Shown here in pieces: positions 53,615 to 62,327 of a stretch of 64,000 bases of DNA. Source of the stretch: Croceicoccus estronivorus (GTDB lineage Bacteria > Pseudomonadota > Alphaproteobacteria > Sphingomonadales > Sphingomonadaceae). The position numbers were made by a program, and so were the translations under genes. The notes under the pieces were generated by a model. The model was not told the DNA's origin. It ran no database searches and saw nothing but the letters and a program-made list of their open reading frames with translations. Position 1 is the first letter of the stretch. Each line of letters begins with the position of its first letter. The DNA lies in assembly GCF_001625325.1 (NCBI RefSeq), contig NZ_JRQQ01000013.1, positions 1-64,000 on the forward strand, in the 5' to 3' direction.

Positions 53615-55782
53615 CAGAATTCACCGCGCCAACTCAGCGTGAAAGTGCGACCCCGCCCGGAATAGAACCGGGTATTGTCAGTCGTCCGCACGGTGTCGCT
53701 GTCATAGGAGATATAGAACTTGTCCGTCAGGTTCTGAACCGACAGTGCAAATTCACCGACGTTGGTGCGGTAGGCCACATAGGCATCCAGCAATTCGTAG
53801 CCTTCGAAATCGGCGGATGCGGGCTGTCCCTTGAAGCTCCTGGAAAGGTAGAAGCGGCTTTGGAGGCGGAGACTGAGAGGGCCTTTGGTGAAGTCCGCAG
53901 CGAGATTCAGTCGATCCGGTGAGATGTTCGCACCATCCAGATCTTCATCGACTTTGCCGTCGCCATCGCTGTCGGTCTTCCCCTTGATATGAGCATAACC
54001 GCCGCTGAGAGTGAGGCCGGGCAAAGGAGTGCGCCATGCGAAACTGGCTTCCAGCCCCTCGATATGGATCGGCTGGCGAGAGACGTTGTAGATGCCATCC
54101 AGACCGATTACGAGCAGCGAGCCCAGATCGCTGGATGACCAGAAGTAGCTCGCCGAGGCCTTGAGCGGCCCCCGTTCGTATTCCAGACCGAGTTCGCGGT
54201 TGTTGGAAATGACTGGTTCGAGCGCGAGGAAATTGTCGATGTCGACACCCTCATCGCTAATACCGCGCAGGATGCGCCCCACATCGGCGATCGTATACCC
54301 TTCGGCATAGGAACCGTAGGCGCGCAGCCCGGTCAACGGTTCCACGATCACGCCGCCATTCCACAACAGCTTGTGGAACGAGGGTTTGCCGCCGGAAACG
54401 GCGACGGGCTTGTACGTTGAAATATCGCTGGAATCAGTGGCTCCATAGACCGACAGTGTTTCGTAATCGCCGACCTTGAGTTGCACATCTTCGTAACGCA
54501 TCCCCCCTGCGAGGCGGACTACGCCACCCATCAATGCAAGATTGGCCTGCGCGAAGGGGGCGAGGCTGCGGAAATCGGTCTCCGGAACCCAGTCACGATC
54601 GGTTTGCACCAGGAATTGCTTCGTGCGGTCGAACAGCATGTCGAAGCCGGTTGTCACCACCAGGTCTTCGAAACCGGGGATAGCGCGTTCGTAACTGACC
54701 TTGGCACCCAGCTTGCGTGACTGGTTGGCCGACTGATCGAAAAGATTGCCTGTCGGGTCGAGATTCGGATCCTGGAAAGTGGCATAGGTGCCCCCACCGA
54801 AAATGTCCCGTGTGCGGCTGAAGAACGCCTGCAGCAAGAATGTGCCGCCAGCCAGATCCGTGTCGCTGAATGCTGCCGAGAGCAATTCGGCCCGGTTCGT
54901 AGCAGGGGTGCCGGGAGTAGTGCCGCGCACACTGGTCGTGGGGACGCCGGTTGCCCGGTTCCCCGACACTGCCACATAGTGATTGTTGCCTTCCAGCTCG
55001 AAACGATTGGCAATCACGTCGATCCGGGCGCTGGAGGAAAGCTGAAAGCCGAAACGACCGAAAACGGACCAGCTGTCGCTGTCCTGGATTTCCCCCTGGG
55101 CGCCATCCACTCCGATGCGATTGCCATGGCCGTCCGAAAAGGCACCGCGCCGTTCGAACGAACCGCCGACATTCATGTCGAAGTCACCTGCACGATAACC
55201 GACCAGCCCGGCCAGCTTTCCGCCCATTTCGGAGCCACGCAGACCGTCTGCAGCCGAGCCCTGAACCAGTGTGCGAAAGGTGATGCCGTCGGTCTGGGGA
55301 GCACCGACTGTGACCTGGTTGACCACCCCGCCGGTCCCACCGATGCCCTGCAAGGCGTTGGAGCCGTATATTACTTCCACCCGGTCGATGAAGAACGGAT
55401 CAATTGTGTACCCGTCGCGGGAACCGTCGCGGACAGGGGTCGATTGCGATATTCCGTTGATTGCGTAAAGCGGCGACCTGCCGCGCAGACTTTCGCCCGA
55501 TCCGCTCAGTTTCTCCCGTGTTGGAGAGAACGACGGCAGCAGCGCCGAAACGGCATCGACCGTGGAACCGGAAATCTGCACCTGCCGATCCAGCGCAGTT
55601 GAATCGATAACGTCGATTGTCAGCGGCAGTGCACTGGCGGGCAGTTGCGTGCGGGTTGCAGTGACGATGATTGCCGGGTCAGCATTGCCCCCATCCGGAC
55701 CTTGAGTTGCAGTCGCAGACTGGGCGAATGCCGGTGTTGCCAGAATAAACGCGAGCGCGGTTGCAGGGTAACGAATAGACAT
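53614..55782 (-). CDS. TonB-dependent siderophore receptor, IutA-like
   Basis: A 722-residue outer-membrane receptor. After a signal peptide (ending AFAQ, ~21) come the plug (residues ~40-165) and a 22-strand barrel ending in FTLSWRGEF with terminal Phe. LRGRSPLYAINGISQSTPVRDGSRDGYTIDPFFIDRVEVIYGSNALQGIGGTGGVVN resembles the plug of the aerobactin receptor IutA, so a hydroxamate/citrate siderophore is a fair guess. A DSDGDGKVDED stretch in an extracellular loop is EF-hand-like. GGGAG precedes ATG 55782; the ATG at 55800 is less likely. A PepSY membrane protein follows; a shared 17-base motif lies upstream. Confidence 0.88.
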   Translation of the reverse strand: MSIRYPATALAFILATPAFAQSATATQGPDGGNADPAIIVTATRTQLPASALPLTIDVIDSTALDRQVQISGSTVDAVSALLPSFSPTREKLSGSGESLRGRSPLYAINGISQSTPVRDGSRDGYTIDPFFIDRVEVIYGSNALQGIGGTGGVVNQVTVGAPQTDGITFRTLVQGSAADGLRGSEMGGKLAGLVGYRAGDFDMNVGGSFERRGAFSDGHGNRIGVDGAQGEIQDSDSWSVFGRFGFQLSSSARIDVIANRFELEGNNHYVAVSGNRATGVPTTSVRGTTPGTPATNRAELLSAAFSDTDLAGGTFLLQAFFSRTRDIFGGGTYATFQDPNLDPTGNLFDQSANQSRKLGAKVSYERAIPGFEDLVVTTGFDMLFDRTKQFLVQTDRDWVPETDFRSLAPFAQANLALMGGVVRLAGGMRYEDVQLKVGDYETLSVYGATDSSDISTYKPVAVSGGKPSFHKLLWNGGVIVEPLTGLRAYGSYAEGYTIADVGRILRGISDEGVDIDNFLALEPVISNNRELGLEYERGPLKASASYFWSSSDLGSLLVIGLDGIYNVSRQPIHIEGLEASFAWRTPLPGLTLSGGYAHIKGKTDSDGDGKVDEDLDGANISPDRLNLAADFTKGPLSLRLQSRFYLSRSFKGQPASADFEGYELLDAYVAYRTNVGEFALSVQNLTDKFYISYDSDTVRTTDNTRFYSGRGRTFTLSWRGEF

Positions 55783-55818
55783 GGAGGCTCCCAAAAACAT
55801 GCGGGCGCCCTAAATTAG

Positions 55819-55835
55819 TTGATAATAGATCGCAA
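55819..55835 (-). promoter_or_regulatory. Shared receptor-gene motif (Fur-like operator candidate), copy B
   Basis: On the minus strand TTGCGATCTATTATCAA, 36 bases before the IutA-like receptor start. It matches 15 of 17 bases of ATGCGATCTATTAGCAA in front of the other receptor gene (59676). The imperfect dyad TTG..A...T..CAA and the iron context suggest a Fur-type site. Confidence 0.5.
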
Positions 55836-56187
55836 TAGCGAACTTGGGTGCGTGCATGCAGGCCTTGCGCTGCGTCGCATTTTTCACACAGGCTTTGGTA
55901 TCACGCTTCCATTATAAGCGACGTAGCCAAGCCGGTTCCATGCTGAACACAAAGGCACAGCAAGGGCCATCCCGCATGTGGGGGATGGTTGTGACAGATG
56001 GTGGCTCTAATCTGCTGGCGGATCGACCGGATAGGGGGCTCACGCTTTCCTCTGACGGCAGCAGGGTGTCCGGTCGACCATCACGATTTTCACCGCTTGC
56101 GGGGCACGCAGCCAGCCCCTGTGAACACGACCCGGCCATTCCCTTTCCGGAAAGCCACTGACTACCATTTAATCGAGACCGCGGACC
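55836..56187. other. Intergenic region without recognised gene
   Basis: About 350 bases between the divergent IutA-like receptor and the secreted protein gene. Open frames exist on both strands (for example 55844-56161) but have no ribosome site or recognisable features. GATCGCAATAGC occurs twice, at 55828-55839 and 56189-56200. Confidence 0.35.
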
Positions 56188-57387
56188 ATGATCGCAATAG
56201 CACGTGTTATTTCCGTCTTCACGAGCAGTGCGATTGCGCTCGCCATCATGGCGTCGGCCCCGGCAGCCGCACAAAGCCAGCAGGAAAAGCTTCAGTCCAT
56301 GGCGCAATTCTATGCGGTATCGACTTACGCCCTTGGAGCGAACGAAAATTGTGACCTGCTGACGAACGGGGAGTACCGGGCACTGATAGTGATGCGCGAT
56401 TTTCTTGGCCGAGAAATCAAACTGCATGCGAGTGAACAAGCTCTCGCTTCAGTCGACAACTTCGCCAAGGGGCAGGATGGCTGGAAAAGATGCTTGTCAC
56501 GGACGAAGTCGTCGGGGGAATGGGCCAATATCGACCAGGCGTTGCTGATTGCCCATGCCTTGGAGGCCGCACCGAACGCGATGGTCGCCGATCCGGCGAC
56601 ATGCGACGTGACCTCAGCGTTTGTGAAATTGCGCCGGTCTGAGTGGAAAATGGCGGCTGTGGTGCACAACGACAAGTATAATGAAGAGCCGAAGAAGGCT
56701 CAGTATGACGGGCTGAAGGCCATGTTCGCAGGTCTGATCGATGCGGAATGCGCGCGAACAGGGCGGTCGGAACTGATGCAGGCTGGTTTCGATGCCTTGC
56801 TTCTCGTTGAAGACATCAATCTGCTGCTGCAAAAAAACTTAGCCAAGAAAAACGTGTTCACCTCAGTCGGTTCCAGCCTCATAACGAGCCATGTGTCGAA
56901 GGATCTGGGCGTGTGGCGCCTGCGTCGAGGGGCTTTTACCGGGACTTATTGGCGCGCAGGTCTCAACGTCTATCGCGTGCTCAAGCGTGGCGATGAAAAG
57001 ACCATTTTTCTGCATCTTACGAGCCCTGGCACTTTCGGTGCGACGGGGCGGATGTTTATCACTCAGAAGGGGCGCTGGATTGCGGAAATAAGCTCCAATC
57101 TAGATGCGATGGAAATGCGCCTCTCCAATGGCGATAATCTGGTCATGGAAAAAGAAACCGGGAACGGCAGTGGAGCGATCGGCTTCTCCCGGTTTGTCCT
57201 GCCTGTCTTGGCCCAGGCCAGGCTCGACGCGGCACCGGTAGATCTGACGCTGACCTTCGCATATCGCGTCAATGACAAGCCATGGAGCCTTTTCCGGGAC
57301 ACGGGCCGCGAGGCGGATGTCCAGCAGGTTAAACTGCGCCAGACCAGAGAAGCACTTGCGTGGGCAACTGTCCCTCGCGGCGGGTGA
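56188..57387 (+). CDS. Exported protein of unknown function
   Basis: A 399-residue protein with a signal peptide (MIAIARVISVFTSSAIALAIMASAPAAAQ, cleavage ~29), so it is periplasmic or secreted. The N-terminal half (~30-215) is helical, with cysteines in ENCDLL, KRCLSR, ATCDVT and AECARTG that could form two disulfides. The C-terminal half (~230-390) is beta-rich (GTYWRAGLNVYRVLKRGDEKTIFLHL, PVDLTLTFAYRVNDKPWSLFRDTG). I recognise no family. It sits between the IutA-like receptor and a histidine kinase that reads toward it, in the iron-uptake region; a role in that pathway is a guess from position. Confidence 0.75.
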   Translation: MIAIARVISVFTSSAIALAIMASAPAAAQSQQEKLQSMAQFYAVSTYALGANENCDLLTNGEYRALIVMRDFLGREIKLHASEQALASVDNFAKGQDGWKRCLSRTKSSGEWANIDQALLIAHALEAAPNAMVADPATCDVTSAFVKLRRSEWKMAAVVHNDKYNEEPKKAQYDGLKAMFAGLIDAECARTGRSELMQAGFDALLLVEDINLLLQKNLAKKNVFTSVGSSLITSHVSKDLGVWRLRRGAFTGTYWRAGLNVYRVLKRGDEKTIFLHLTSPGTFGATGRMFITQKGRWIAEISSNLDAMEMRLSNGDNLVMEKETGNGSGAIGFSRFVLPVLAQARLDAAPVDLTLTFAYRVNDKPWSLFRDTGREADVQQVKLRQTREALAWATVPRGG

Positions 57388-57432
57388 TGGATCCGGAGTA
57401 GAAGTTGGCTGCAAATCGGTAAAGGCAGGCCC

Positions 57433-58797
57433 TCATTGCTCCGCCGCCCGGGAGTCGGGAATATGGATGGATGCCCTCAGTCCCCCCAAAGCACTTGTAC
57501 CTAATGTCAAACTGCCGCTTTGTTCGTGCAAAGTGCGTTGGATGAAAGCGAGGCCCAGACCTGCCCCCTGTTTAGCCGAGGGTCCGTCTCGCCGGATTGC
57601 CTGACTGGCTTCCAGCTTGCGGAATGGTTGTACGACTTCGGCCCATTTTGCTTGAGGAATGCCGGGCCCGTCATCCTCCACCTGGATTTGCGCATAATGG
57701 CTTTCCTCGCCCAGCAGGTGGATTTCGATCCGTTCAGCATAGCGCCTGGCGTTTTCCATCAGGTTTTGCACCATGCGTGTCAGGGCGAGTGGCCGGGTAT
57801 GCAAAACAAAGCTGCCCGGCCCGATGTATTGCACGTTCACGCCACGATCGGAGGCTTCATCGGCAATTGTGATCAGCATTGCGGCAACATCGATCAGGCG
57901 CGGTTGTTCATCCTTGCCGCTGCGGACATAGGCAAGCGTGCTGTCGATGAAATCCTCCATTTCGCTCAGATCGTGCGCAATCATCTCTCCGGTATCCGTG
58001 TCTTCCAACATGGAAGCGCGCAGCTTCATTCGCTGGATCGGTGTCCGCAAATCATGCGACACAACTATCAACGCTTGTGTGTTGTCATCCATTGCCTTGA
58101 TCAGCCGGGTCTGCATGGCATCGAACGCGCGGGCCAGCCTTCGAACTTCAAGAGGGCCGGCAGGGACGATCCGGTAAACATGATGGCGCCCGGTTTCATC
58201 TGCCGCCGCCGCAAGATCGCGCAAGGGGCGGATCAGGTTCCTGATCATTATCAAGGCCAGCCCGAACACGATGACCAGCAGCAGGACGTGCAATAACGAT
58301 ACGAACCAGAGTGGCGGTGGCGCGCGAAGGTAGCTGCTGATGCGGAACGAGATGAAACTGCCGTCGCGAAGCGCCATGAGCCCGACCAGATCGCGCTGTT
58401 GTCCATCATGTGCGGGCAACAGGCTAAGCCTCAATTCGCGGCCGTCGAGTTCCGGTGCCGCTTGCACCAGCCATCTACGCATCGACGCCAGTTGTTCCTG
58501 CGCGGCACTGTGATCGACAATGACAGTGCTTGGAACCCAGTTCAGTGCCAGGCCCTCCATGTTCAGGCTATGCATCAATCTGGCCCTGTCCGGCGGTGCG
58601 GCTGCCTCTGCGACATGGACGGCGTTAAGCAACTGCTGAGCGATGATCTGCGCGCGGGAGGAGTCCAGCAATTCGCGATCCTGCCAGCGATGCAGCAGCA
58701 AATTGCCCAGCAATTCGAGCAATATTGCTCCGGCAAGAACCATCACGATGCGACCCATCATGCCGCTGGGGATGCGCAGGAAAGCCGGGAGAACCAT
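57433..58797 (-). CDS. Sensor histidine kinase
   Basis: A 454-residue membrane kinase. Two membrane spans (~15-35 and ~165-190) enclose a periplasmic sensor domain of ~130 residues. HAMP follows (~190-240; NLIRPLRDLAAAADETG, EVRRLARAFDAMQ), then the dimerisation domain with VVSHDLRTPIQRMKLRASML (phosphorylated His). The ATPase domain has N-box LTRMVQNLMENARRYAE, DDGPGIP and GAGLGLAFIQ. All motifs look intact. It is encoded two bases after the response regulator, the obvious partner. The periplasmic ligand is unknown. Confidence 0.93.
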   Translation of the reverse strand: MVLPAFLRIPSGMMGRIVMVLAGAILLELLGNLLLHRWQDRELLDSSRAQIIAQQLLNAVHVAEAAAPPDRARLMHSLNMEGLALNWVPSTVIVDHSAAQEQLASMRRWLVQAAPELDGRELRLSLLPAHDGQQRDLVGLMALRDGSFISFRISSYLRAPPPLWFVSLLHVLLLVIVFGLALIMIRNLIRPLRDLAAAADETGRHHVYRIVPAGPLEVRRLARAFDAMQTRLIKAMDDNTQALIVVSHDLRTPIQRMKLRASMLEDTDTGEMIAHDLSEMEDFIDSTLAYVRSGKDEQPRLIDVAAMLITIADEASDRGVNVQYIGPGSFVLHTRPLALTRMVQNLMENARRYAERIEIHLLGEESHYAQIQVEDDGPGIPQAKWAEVVQPFRKLEASQAIRRDGPSAKQGAGLGLAFIQRTLHEQSGSLTLGTSALGGLRASIHIPDSRAAEQ

Positions 58798-58799
58798 TG

Positions 58800-59528
58800 T
58801 CAGGAGACGTTCGTTTCCGCGATGAAAACATATCCTACGCCGCGGACCGTACGAATCATTGAAAGACTGCGCCGCGCGCCGCCCAGTTTCTTGCGGAGCC
58901 GGCTGACAAGGACATCGATGCTGCGATCATGGGAGTGGGGCAGGCGGCTGCGCACCAGTTCCATCAGTCGCCCACGTCCGATCGTTTGCTGAGAATGGCG
59001 CAAGAGAGTGAGGAGCAACTCATGCTCGGCTGCCGTGAGCGATACCTGCGCACCTGATGGGGCGAAGAGTTCACGCCGTTTGGGAAAGAAGCGCCACTCT
59101 TCGAAGCGATAGCATTCCGGCGCGCTGCTTTCCGGGGAAATGCGGCTTTCCCCGCCGCGACGCAGGGCAGCGCGAATTCGTGCGAGCAGTTCCGGCCTAC
59201 TGAAAGGCTTTGGGATGTAATCGTCTGCGCCGATGTCGAGGCCAGCCACCCGGTCGGCCTCCTGCCCGCGTGCACTTACCATGATGATTGGCACCTGGCT
59301 GGTTTTTCGAATGCGCTGGCACAGGGTTAGTCCGTTTTCGTCCGGCAACATGATGTCCAGCAAGACAAGGTCGATCGGGCGGTCTCCCGGATGGGCAAGG
59401 ATATGCGAGAATTCCACTCCGCTGGAAACTCCGGTCGCTTCATACCCGCATTCGCAGAGCAGTCGCGCCAGCAGCGCACGCAGAGGAGCATCATCCTCGA
59501 CGATGACGATGTGGGCCGGTTTGGTCAT
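58800..59528 (-). CDS. OmpR-family response regulator
   Basis: A 242-residue regulator with a complete receiver (IVIVEDDAPLRALLARLL, LVLLDIMLPDENGL with the phospho-acceptor Asp, ISV-type MVSARG, GADDYIPKPFSRPELL with the conserved Lys). A winged helix follows (VSLTAAEHELLLTLLRHSQQTIGRGRLMELV, RSIDVLVSRLRKKLG, IRTVRGVGYVFIAE). It is co-transcribed with the kinase and divergent from a CirA/FepA-like receptor. The same layout is known for PfeR-PfeS and pfeA in Pseudomonas aeruginosa, so control of that receptor is a reasonable inference. MTKPAHIVIVEDD at 59528 is the natural start. Confidence 0.93.
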   Translation of the reverse strand: MTKPAHIVIVEDDAPLRALLARLLCECGYEATGVSSGVEFSHILAHPGDRPIDLVLLDIMLPDENGLTLCQRIRKTSQVPIIMVSARGQEADRVAGLDIGADDYIPKPFSRPELLARIRAALRRGGESRISPESSAPECYRFEEWRFFPKRRELFAPSGAQVSLTAAEHELLLTLLRHSQQTIGRGRLMELVRSRLPHSHDRSIDVLVSRLRKKLGGARRSLSMIRTVRGVGYVFIAETNVS

Positions 59529-59675
59529 TTTCCCGCAGCTCTCCTGTTGGCTTGCAACGTGAACGCATTGCCCGTGGATCGCGAGAGACGGGATATGTGC
59601 GACTGTAACAAAGTGTTTCTCTCGGCTTGGGGCGGATTGACCTCCCCCCCTCCGAAGACCAGTTGCCCGGCGCAA

Positions 59676-59692
59676 ATGCGATCTATTAGCAA
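59676..59692 (+). promoter_or_regulatory. Shared receptor-gene motif (Fur-like operator candidate), copy A
   Basis: ATGCGATCTATTAGCAA, ending 16 bases before the receptor ATG at 59709. It repeats the motif in front of the IutA-like receptor with two mismatches and the same orientation relative to the gene. Extended by TAGCGC it becomes a better dyad (GCGAT...TAGC). Binding here would block transcription or translation start. Confidence 0.5.
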
Positions 59693-59708
59693 TAGCGCTG
59701 AGGGGCAC

Positions 59709-62126
59709 ATGACCGATTTTTGCACGACTTTCAACGCCAGGCTGTCCGCCGGAGCCGGAATCTTTGCCATGGGGATGGCGCTTTGCGGCACATCTGCCAG
59801 CGCGGAAGAGGGGGCTGCGCTCTCCGCAGAGGAAGAACGCCGGGCGATCGTGGTGACTGCATCCGGTTTTGAGCAGAAAATCACCGATGCGCCCGCCAGT
59901 ATTACAGTCGTGACCGCAGAGGAAATCCGCCAGCGACCCTACACGACAATGATCGATGCCGTTCGGGACCTGGAAGGTGTCGATGTCGGCGAAACGTCAG
60001 ACAAGACCGGCCAGCGCACGATCAGCATCCGTGGAATGGGCTCCGACTACACACTCGTCCTGATCGATGGAAAGCGGCAGAACAACCACGGCGATATCTA
60101 TCCGAACAATTTCGGGGGCAATCAGTTCAATCACATTCCGCCGCTGGACACGATCGAGCGGGTGGAAGTCATTCGCGGCCCTGCCTCTACGCTTTATGGT
60201 GCGGATGCCTTGGGGGGCGTCATCAACATCATCACCAAGAAAGTGATGGATCGCTGGACCGGCTCAGCCACGTTTGGCCGTTCGTTACAGGAAGATTCCA
60301 GTTTCGGCGATGACATGACTTTTGACATTGCGGCCAGTGGGCCAATCATTCCGGGAATTCTCGGGCTGAGCCTGCGTGGCTCCATCTACGAACGTCTTGC
60401 GTCGAACCCGGAATACGCCCCCGCAGTCGATCCCGACGGCGGCGTTCATATCCGCAGCCTCGGCTTTGGCGGGGGCGGCAAGACTGTCGACAATACAAAC
60501 AAGAGCGTCGGTTTCTCTCTGAACTGGACCCCGAGCGACAGGCACAGCGTCACTTTCGATTACGATATTTCGAAGCAGAAATATGACAACAAGCCCGACT
60601 ATGATCCGGAAACAGGTACATCGAGCTATCCTCTCGGCACCGTGGACAGCATTGAACGCATCTGGCTCGCTCGCGGTGGTGTAGTCGGCCCGCGAACCGG
60701 CTATGCGGAGCAGCAGAAATTCGATCGCATGAACTGGGCGCTTACCCATCAGGGTGAATGGGGCAGAGTGAAGAGCTTCCTTTCGCTTGCCTATGTGGAA
60801 ACGAAGAACAAGGGCCGCACCTTGCCGTTTTCAGTGGCAGAGCGTGTGGCCCTCCAGGGACTGTGGGATGCAGCCTGTATCGCGGGCGGCGGTGCCGCCG
60901 GTTGCGGCAACGCGTCAATCGACGATCTGACCGACGGCCAATATGCGGAACTGGAGGCGTTTCTGCCGCGGCCCGACCGGCCATTGGAAAGCAACCAATA
61001 CACGTTGGACGCGCGGTTGGATATTCCGGTGGACGGTGTGCTCGGTAATCACCGGTTCGTTGTCGGCGGGCAATACATCGATGGCGAAATGCTTGACGGC
61101 GTGTTTGGGATGGAGGGCAGCGCCGAAGGTTTGAAGGCATTGCAGAAGCAGAAGATGTGGTCGCTTTTTGCCGAAGACAACTGGTCGCCGGTCGATGCGC
61201 TGACCATTACCGGCGGGATCCGCTATGACAACCACGATGCCTTTGGTGGCAGGATCAGCCCCCGGCTCTATGCGGTTTATGAACTCTCCCCGAGCTGGAC
61301 GGTAAAGGGTGGGCTCAGCACTGGCTATAAAACCCCCAAGACTACGGATTTGTATGAAGGCATCACCGGTTTTGGGGGGCAAGGCACCAGCCCCTGGACA
61401 GGCAATCCGGACCTTGAACCTGAAACCAGCACGAACATGGAAGCAGCCTTGTATTGGACGGCGCCATCCGGGCGGCATAACTTCAACGTCACCGCGTTTC
61501 AGAACGATTTCAAGAACAAGATCGTCAGAACGCCTGTCACCCAAACCTGTGCAGAAACTGGAGGCGTTCGGCCCTGCGCCAATCTGGGTGCATATTGGGA
61601 AATCCTGGGGGTCGGCAGCCTCAACCAACCGATCAATATCGACAAGGCCCGGATTCGCGGTTTGGAGGTCGCAGGGCGGTACGAGTTTTTTGACGGACTA
61701 TCGCTGCGCCTGAATTACACTCTGACGGACAGCGAGCAGTTAAGCGGCGTGGATGAAGGCTTGCCGCTTACGAATTCCGCGAAACACATGGCCAACGCCA
61801 CATTGGGCTGGAATGTCACTGAAAAACTGAGCGCGCAGCTGATGGGGGAACTGCGTTCCAAGCGCTATCGCGGTGTGGATACGCTTTCCGGAGAGCAACT
61901 CTATTACAAGAGCTACAAAGTGCTGCATCTGGGTGCGCAATATCGTTTGAACGATCATGTGACGATCAGTGGCCGCGTGAACAATCTTCTGGACCAGGAC
62001 TTTACCAGCTACCGTACGATCTTCGTCGACGACGGGTTCGGCGGTTGGGAGCCCAGCTACCAGGACGATTACAACAACAAGGACAAGGCGCGCAGTTACT
62101 GGATCAGTGTCAGCGCGCGGTTCTGA
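59709..62126 (+). CDS. TonB-dependent receptor, CirA/FepA-like (catecholate type)
   Basis: A 805-residue receptor. A signal peptide (ending SASAE, ~37) precedes a TonB-box-like segment (AIVVTASG). The plug (~50-170) carries ISIRGMGSDYTLVLIDGKRQ and IERVEVIRGPASTLYGADALGGVINIITKK, very close to CirA/FepA/PfeA. The barrel ends in ARSYWISVSARF. Two short cysteine pairs lie in extracellular loops (AACIAGGGAAGCGN, QTCAETGGVRPCANLG), as in FepA-type receptors. A catecholate siderophore is the likely ligand. AGGGG precedes the ATG. Divergent from the response regulator; the shared operator-like motif lies just upstream. Confidence 0.9.
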   Translation: MTDFCTTFNARLSAGAGIFAMGMALCGTSASAEEGAALSAEEERRAIVVTASGFEQKITDAPASITVVTAEEIRQRPYTTMIDAVRDLEGVDVGETSDKTGQRTISIRGMGSDYTLVLIDGKRQNNHGDIYPNNFGGNQFNHIPPLDTIERVEVIRGPASTLYGADALGGVINIITKKVMDRWTGSATFGRSLQEDSSFGDDMTFDIAASGPIIPGILGLSLRGSIYERLASNPEYAPAVDPDGGVHIRSLGFGGGGKTVDNTNKSVGFSLNWTPSDRHSVTFDYDISKQKYDNKPDYDPETGTSSYPLGTVDSIERIWLARGGVVGPRTGYAEQQKFDRMNWALTHQGEWGRVKSFLSLAYVETKNKGRTLPFSVAERVALQGLWDAACIAGGGAAGCGNASIDDLTDGQYAELEAFLPRPDRPLESNQYTLDARLDIPVDGVLGNHRFVVGGQYIDGEMLDGVFGMEGSAEGLKALQKQKMWSLFAEDNWSPVDALTITGGIRYDNHDAFGGRISPRLYAVYELSPSWTVKGGLSTGYKTPKTTDLYEGITGFGGQGTSPWTGNPDLEPETSTNMEAALYWTAPSGRHNFNVTAFQNDFKNKIVRTPVTQTCAETGGVRPCANLGAYWEILGVGSLNQPINIDKARIRGLEVAGRYEFFDGLSLRLNYTLTDSEQLSGVDEGLPLTNSAKHMANATLGWNVTEKLSAQLMGELRSKRYRGVDTLSGEQLYYKSYKVLHLGAQYRLNDHVTISGRVNNLLDQDFTSYRTIFVDDGFGGWEPSYQDDYNNKDKARSYWISVSARF

Positions 62127-62185
62127 ACCGGGGGGCAAGGTGAAAACGTGCTGCCGATGTCATTGTTGTAATAATGCAACGAGCG

Positions 62186-62213
62186 CTGCCCAAAATGCGC
62201 AATCATTGGGCAG
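62186..62213. repeat. Inverted repeat between two receptor genes
   Basis: CTGCCCAA (62186-62193) and TTGGGCAG (62206-62213) form a perfect eight-base stem with a 12-base loop, 59 bases after one receptor gene and 114 before the next. There is no T-run, so it may be an operator as well as a weak terminator. Confidence 0.45.
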
Positions 62214-62327
62214 TCAACCAATTTAGCTGACCAAATTCGCAGCAGAACCGCTATCAGGATATGCATTCTTCCGGATGTGCAAGGGCGCGCCGGTATCTTG
62301 ATCTGGTTCACAGGGAGTTGGAAGGCT

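Noticed and set aside
55844-56439. Open frames on both strands in the receptor/secreted-protein gap
   Set aside because: No ribosome sites or motifs, and the minus-strand frame overlaps the start of the secreted protein gene.
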